Source: a virus. Taken from it: DNA of 64,000 nucleotides. Below, in pieces: positions 61,731 to 64,000 of the stretch (positions within the stretch are counted from its first letter, which is position 1; every line of letters starts with the position of its first letter). The stretch covers positions 1 to 64,000 of IMG/VR virus record IMGVR_UViG_3300047673_000158; one strand, given 5' to 3'. Below the pieces are notes generated by a model, which saw only the letters and a list, made by a program, of their open reading frames with translations, was not told the DNA's origin and did not search any database. The position numbers were made by a program, and so were the translations under genes.

Positions 61731-64000
61731 TGTCAATAGATTTTCGCGTTGTAAATGCTGCGCTGGACCCGCTCAGGGTCGTGCCTGAATGGCTGCCTGA
61801 TGGCAAAAAGGTGGGCGACAACTGGATGGCGCGCAATGGTTCCCTGGCCGTGAACCTGACGACGGGCAAGTGGGCGCTATTCTCAAGTGATGAAAAATCA
61901 GACCGTGGCGGCGACCTGGTGGGCCTGTACGCCTGGGTTTTTCACAACAAAAACCAGGTGGAAGCGGCGCGCGAACTGATGCGAACGCACGGCATCGTGG
62001 ACAACGCGCAAACGCGCGAGCAAGCCGCGAAAATCACGCCGCTGCAACAGCCGACCTATACGCCGGTAATGCCCGTTCCTGAAGACGTGCCGCAGGAACC
62101 TAACCTGTCGTGGCAGAAGGGCTTTAAGCACCCTAAGCTTGGCATGCCGTCGAAGGTGTGGGCGTACCGCGATTCGGAAGGCCGCCTGCTGATGTACATC
62201 GGCCGGTATACCGACGAAGCCGGGGACAAACAGGTGGTGCCGTGGTCGTGGGGCACGCACCCGACGAACGGGAAAGTGGGCTGGCAAATCCGTGGGCTTA
62301 CGGGCCGCATGAAACGCCCGCTGTACGGGCTGGACAAGCTGGCGCAATACCCTGAACACGACGTGCTGGTGGTGGAAGGCGAAAAGACCACGGACGCAGC
62401 GCAGGCGCTGCTGGGCGACGCCTGCGTGGTCGTTTCCTGGATGGGTGGCATGGGTGCCGCCGACAAAGCCGCCGTGCGCCGCTTGCAAGGCCGCCGCGTG
62501 TTCTTCTGGCCTGACTTCGATATGTTCCGCGAAAAGCTGACGCCGGAAGAAAAGGCCGCCAACGTGGACCCAGAAACTAAGCCCATTCTGCCGCTGCATA
62601 AGCAGGGCGGTGCGCTGGCAATGATGGCGATTGCCGAGAAGCTACGCGGCCACACGCCGGATGCGAATTTGCGCATGGTGGGTTATCAGCCAGGCGAGAA
62701 GCCGCACGGGTGGGATTTGGCCGACGCGCTGGCCGAAGGCTGGACCGGCGAAGACGTGCTGAAAATGCTTGCCGAGCGTTCGCGCGATCCACGCGAGGTA
62801 ATGACGGCGGAAACGATTAAACCGGCCGCGCCCGTCGAACCCGTGTCGGCTGCACCTGCGCCTGCGGCTGCCTCACCCGCCGCGCCCGCTGCACCAGCGC
62901 CGAAATATACGCCGCTGGAATACCCGGTGAATGAATTCGGTTTTCCAGACCGTGGCGATAAAGGGCCGCTGGACACGCTGGAAAATCTGGCGTACCTGAT
63001 GCGCCAGTATGGGATCGAGTCGCGTTACAACGTGATTTCTAAAGACGTGGAAATCAGCATACCTAACACACGGTTTAGCCAGGATAACCACATGGAGGCA
63101 TGTTTGGCCACTATCGGCAGTCTTTGTGCCCGCAACCGCATGCCCCGCGCCAATGTGCCGGGCTATATCACCACGCTGGCCGATGGCAACAAAGTTAACC
63201 CGGCCGCTGACTGGATTGATTCGAAGCCGTGGGACGGCGTGCCGCGCATTGAAGCGCTGGCCGATACGCTGGACGCAGCCGACCCGGAACTGGCCCGCGT
63301 GCTGGTGCGCCGCTGGATGATTGGCGCCGTGGCGTGCGCGTTCGAAGACCACGGCTTTGCCATGCAAGGCGTGCTTGTGTTGCAGGGCGCGCAGGGCGCA
63401 GGTAAGACGACTTGGATTATGGGGCTGGCCGACAATAACCGCGATCTGGCCGCCGAATCCGTGATTTTGAACCCGGCCGACAAAGACAGCGTGAAGCAGT
63501 TCGCATCTTACTGGCTGGTGGAGTTGGGCGAACTGGAAGCGACTTTCAGTAAGTCAGACATTACCGCTCTGCGTGGCTTCCTCACCAAAAAGGTTGACGA
63601 ACTGCGCTTGCCGTATGCAAAGGCCACCAGCAAATTTCCCCGACGCACGGCGGCTGCCGCGTCCGTGAATGATCGGGCGTATCTGCGCGACGAAACGGGG
63701 AACCGGCGCTACTGGACGATTGAGTGCGGCGCGGGCTTGAACGGCATGCACGGGATCGACATGCAGCAGGCATGGGCCGAAGCGAAGACCCTTTACCTGG
63801 CTGGTGAGCGGCACCCGTTGACCAAAGATGAAATGGAACGGCTGTCGGAGTCGAACATGATCTACACGGAACGTAATCCGCTGTCCGACTTGATTATGGA
63901 CCGCTTCGATTGGGAAAGCCTGTCGGTCGTCAAAATGTCCGCTACTGACGTTTGCATTGCCATGGGTTACGACAAGCCGACCAATAAGCAGATTAAAGAC
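61730..64000 (+). CDS. VapE-type primase-helicase, copy B, cut by the window end
   Basis: First 757 codons, reading frame open to the last base. The Toprim-like part (EHDVLVVEGEKTTDAAQALL, RRVFFWPDFDMFREKL) differs from copy A; the ATPase with GAQGAGKTTW is almost identical. Confidence 0.9.
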   Translation, partial: MSIDFRVVNAALDPLRVVPEWLPDGKKVGDNWMARNGSLAVNLTTGKWALFSSDEKSDRGGDLVGLYAWVFHNKNQVEAARELMRTHGIVDNAQTREQAAKITPLQQPTYTPVMPVPEDVPQEPNLSWQKGFKHPKLGMPSKVWAYRDSEGRLLMYIGRYTDEAGDKQVVPWSWGTHPTNGKVGWQIRGLTGRMKRPLYGLDKLAQYPEHDVLVVEGEKTTDAAQALLGDACVVVSWMGGMGAADKAAVRRLQGRRVFFWPDFDMFREKLTPEEKAANVDPETKPILPLHKQGGALAMMAIAEKLRGHTPDANLRMVGYQPGEKPHGWDLADALAEGWTGEDVLKMLAERSRDPREVMTAETIKPAAPVEPVSAAPAPAAASPAAPAAPAPKYTPLEYPVNEFGFPDRGDKGPLDTLENLAYLMRQYGIESRYNVISKDVEISIPNTRFSQDNHMEACLATIGSLCARNRMPRANVPGYITTLADGNKVNPAADWIDSKPWDGVPRIEALADTLDAADPELARVLVRRWMIGAVACAFEDHGFAMQGVLVLQGAQGAGKTTWIMGLADNNRDLAAESVILNPADKDSVKQFASYWLVELGELEATFSKSDITALRGFLTKKVDELRLPYAKATSKFPRRTAAAASVNDRAYLRDETGNRRYWTIECGAGLNGMHGIDMQQAWAEAKTLYLAGERHPLTKDEMERLSESNMIYTERNPLSDLIMDRFDWESLSVVKMSATDVCIAMGYDKPTNKQIKD

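Noticed and set aside
1-64000. Integrase, transposase, attachment sites, tRNA genes, CRISPR arrays
   Set aside because: Looked for on both strands; nothing with the required motifs, cloverleaf or regular spaced repeats was found.
43338-64000. Copy B as simple terminal redundancy of one phage genome
   Set aside because: Terminal redundancy would be identical; here there are many substitutions, a gene insertion and divergent blocks.

Overview
The window is phage DNA from end to end. I see no host genes, tRNA, rRNA, CRISPR array or insertion sequence. It holds about one and a half copies of a contractile-tailed (myovirus) genome of about 43.3 kb, arranged head to tail. Copy A runs from 1 to 43337. 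A second, diverged copy B starts at 43338 with the same gene order and continues to the window end, where it stops inside the primase gene. Proteins differ by anything from 1 residue in 168 (tail tube) to long divergent blocks (middle of the tape measure, middle of the primase-helicase). GC-rich DNA, an H-NS-like protein with a TWTGxGxAPAWL tail, a Mor-like regulator and a gram-negative Rz/Rz1 lysis set suggest a proteobacterial host, perhaps Burkholderiales; this is inference from gene style only.

Layout of copy A. (1) 36-6749: P2-type tail genes: sheath, tube, gpE/E' with a -1 frameshift, tape measure, gpU, gpX, gpD. (2) 6880-11341, leftward: SprT-like metalloprotein, SSB, an Acb2-type anti-CBASS sponge, a zinc-finger protein, a Sak4-like ATPase and a RecE-like exonuclease, that is, a recombination module. 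(3) 11568-20370, rightward: helicase, membrane micro-ORFs, ParB-like protein, cytosine methylase-like protein, VRR-NUC nuclease, small regulators, a protein with two helix-turn-helix units, and a VapE-type primase-helicase. (4) 20453-25051: small accessory genes, each with its own promoter or terminator, including an H-NS-like protein. (5) 25344-28128: Mor-like regulator and a dense lysis cassette with lambda R-type transglycosylase and nested Rz/Rz1. (6) 28129-28436: noncoding, DnaA-box inverted repeat and probable packaging site. (7) 28437-43248: terminase, HNH nuclease, portal, protease-capsid fusion, head completion, baseplate V-W-J-I, tail fibres, leading directly into the sheath gene of copy B.

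No integrase and no CI-type repressor are visible in the complete 43.3-kb unit, so the phage is either virulent or kept as a plasmid. The sequence nevertheless carries a rich control code: (a) a dispersed 13-bp inverted repeat GAAAG-N3-CTTTC, 13 exact copies in copy A and 4 in copy B, often on start codons; (b) a 16-bp near-palindrome GTTTnCyTAkGGAAAC inside the spacer of several promoters, one of them just upstream of the double-HTH gene; (c) a 15-bp palindrome CGGTMATAAWTACCG; (d) CGTTTAAACG; (e) a 14-mer AAACCCCGCCGTGG in the late region. The head-to-tail A/B arrangement may be genuine (tandem or dimeric element) or an assembly joining two strain variants of one circular genome. The first 127 bases of the window recur exactly at the start of copy B and then diverge, which favours the second reading.
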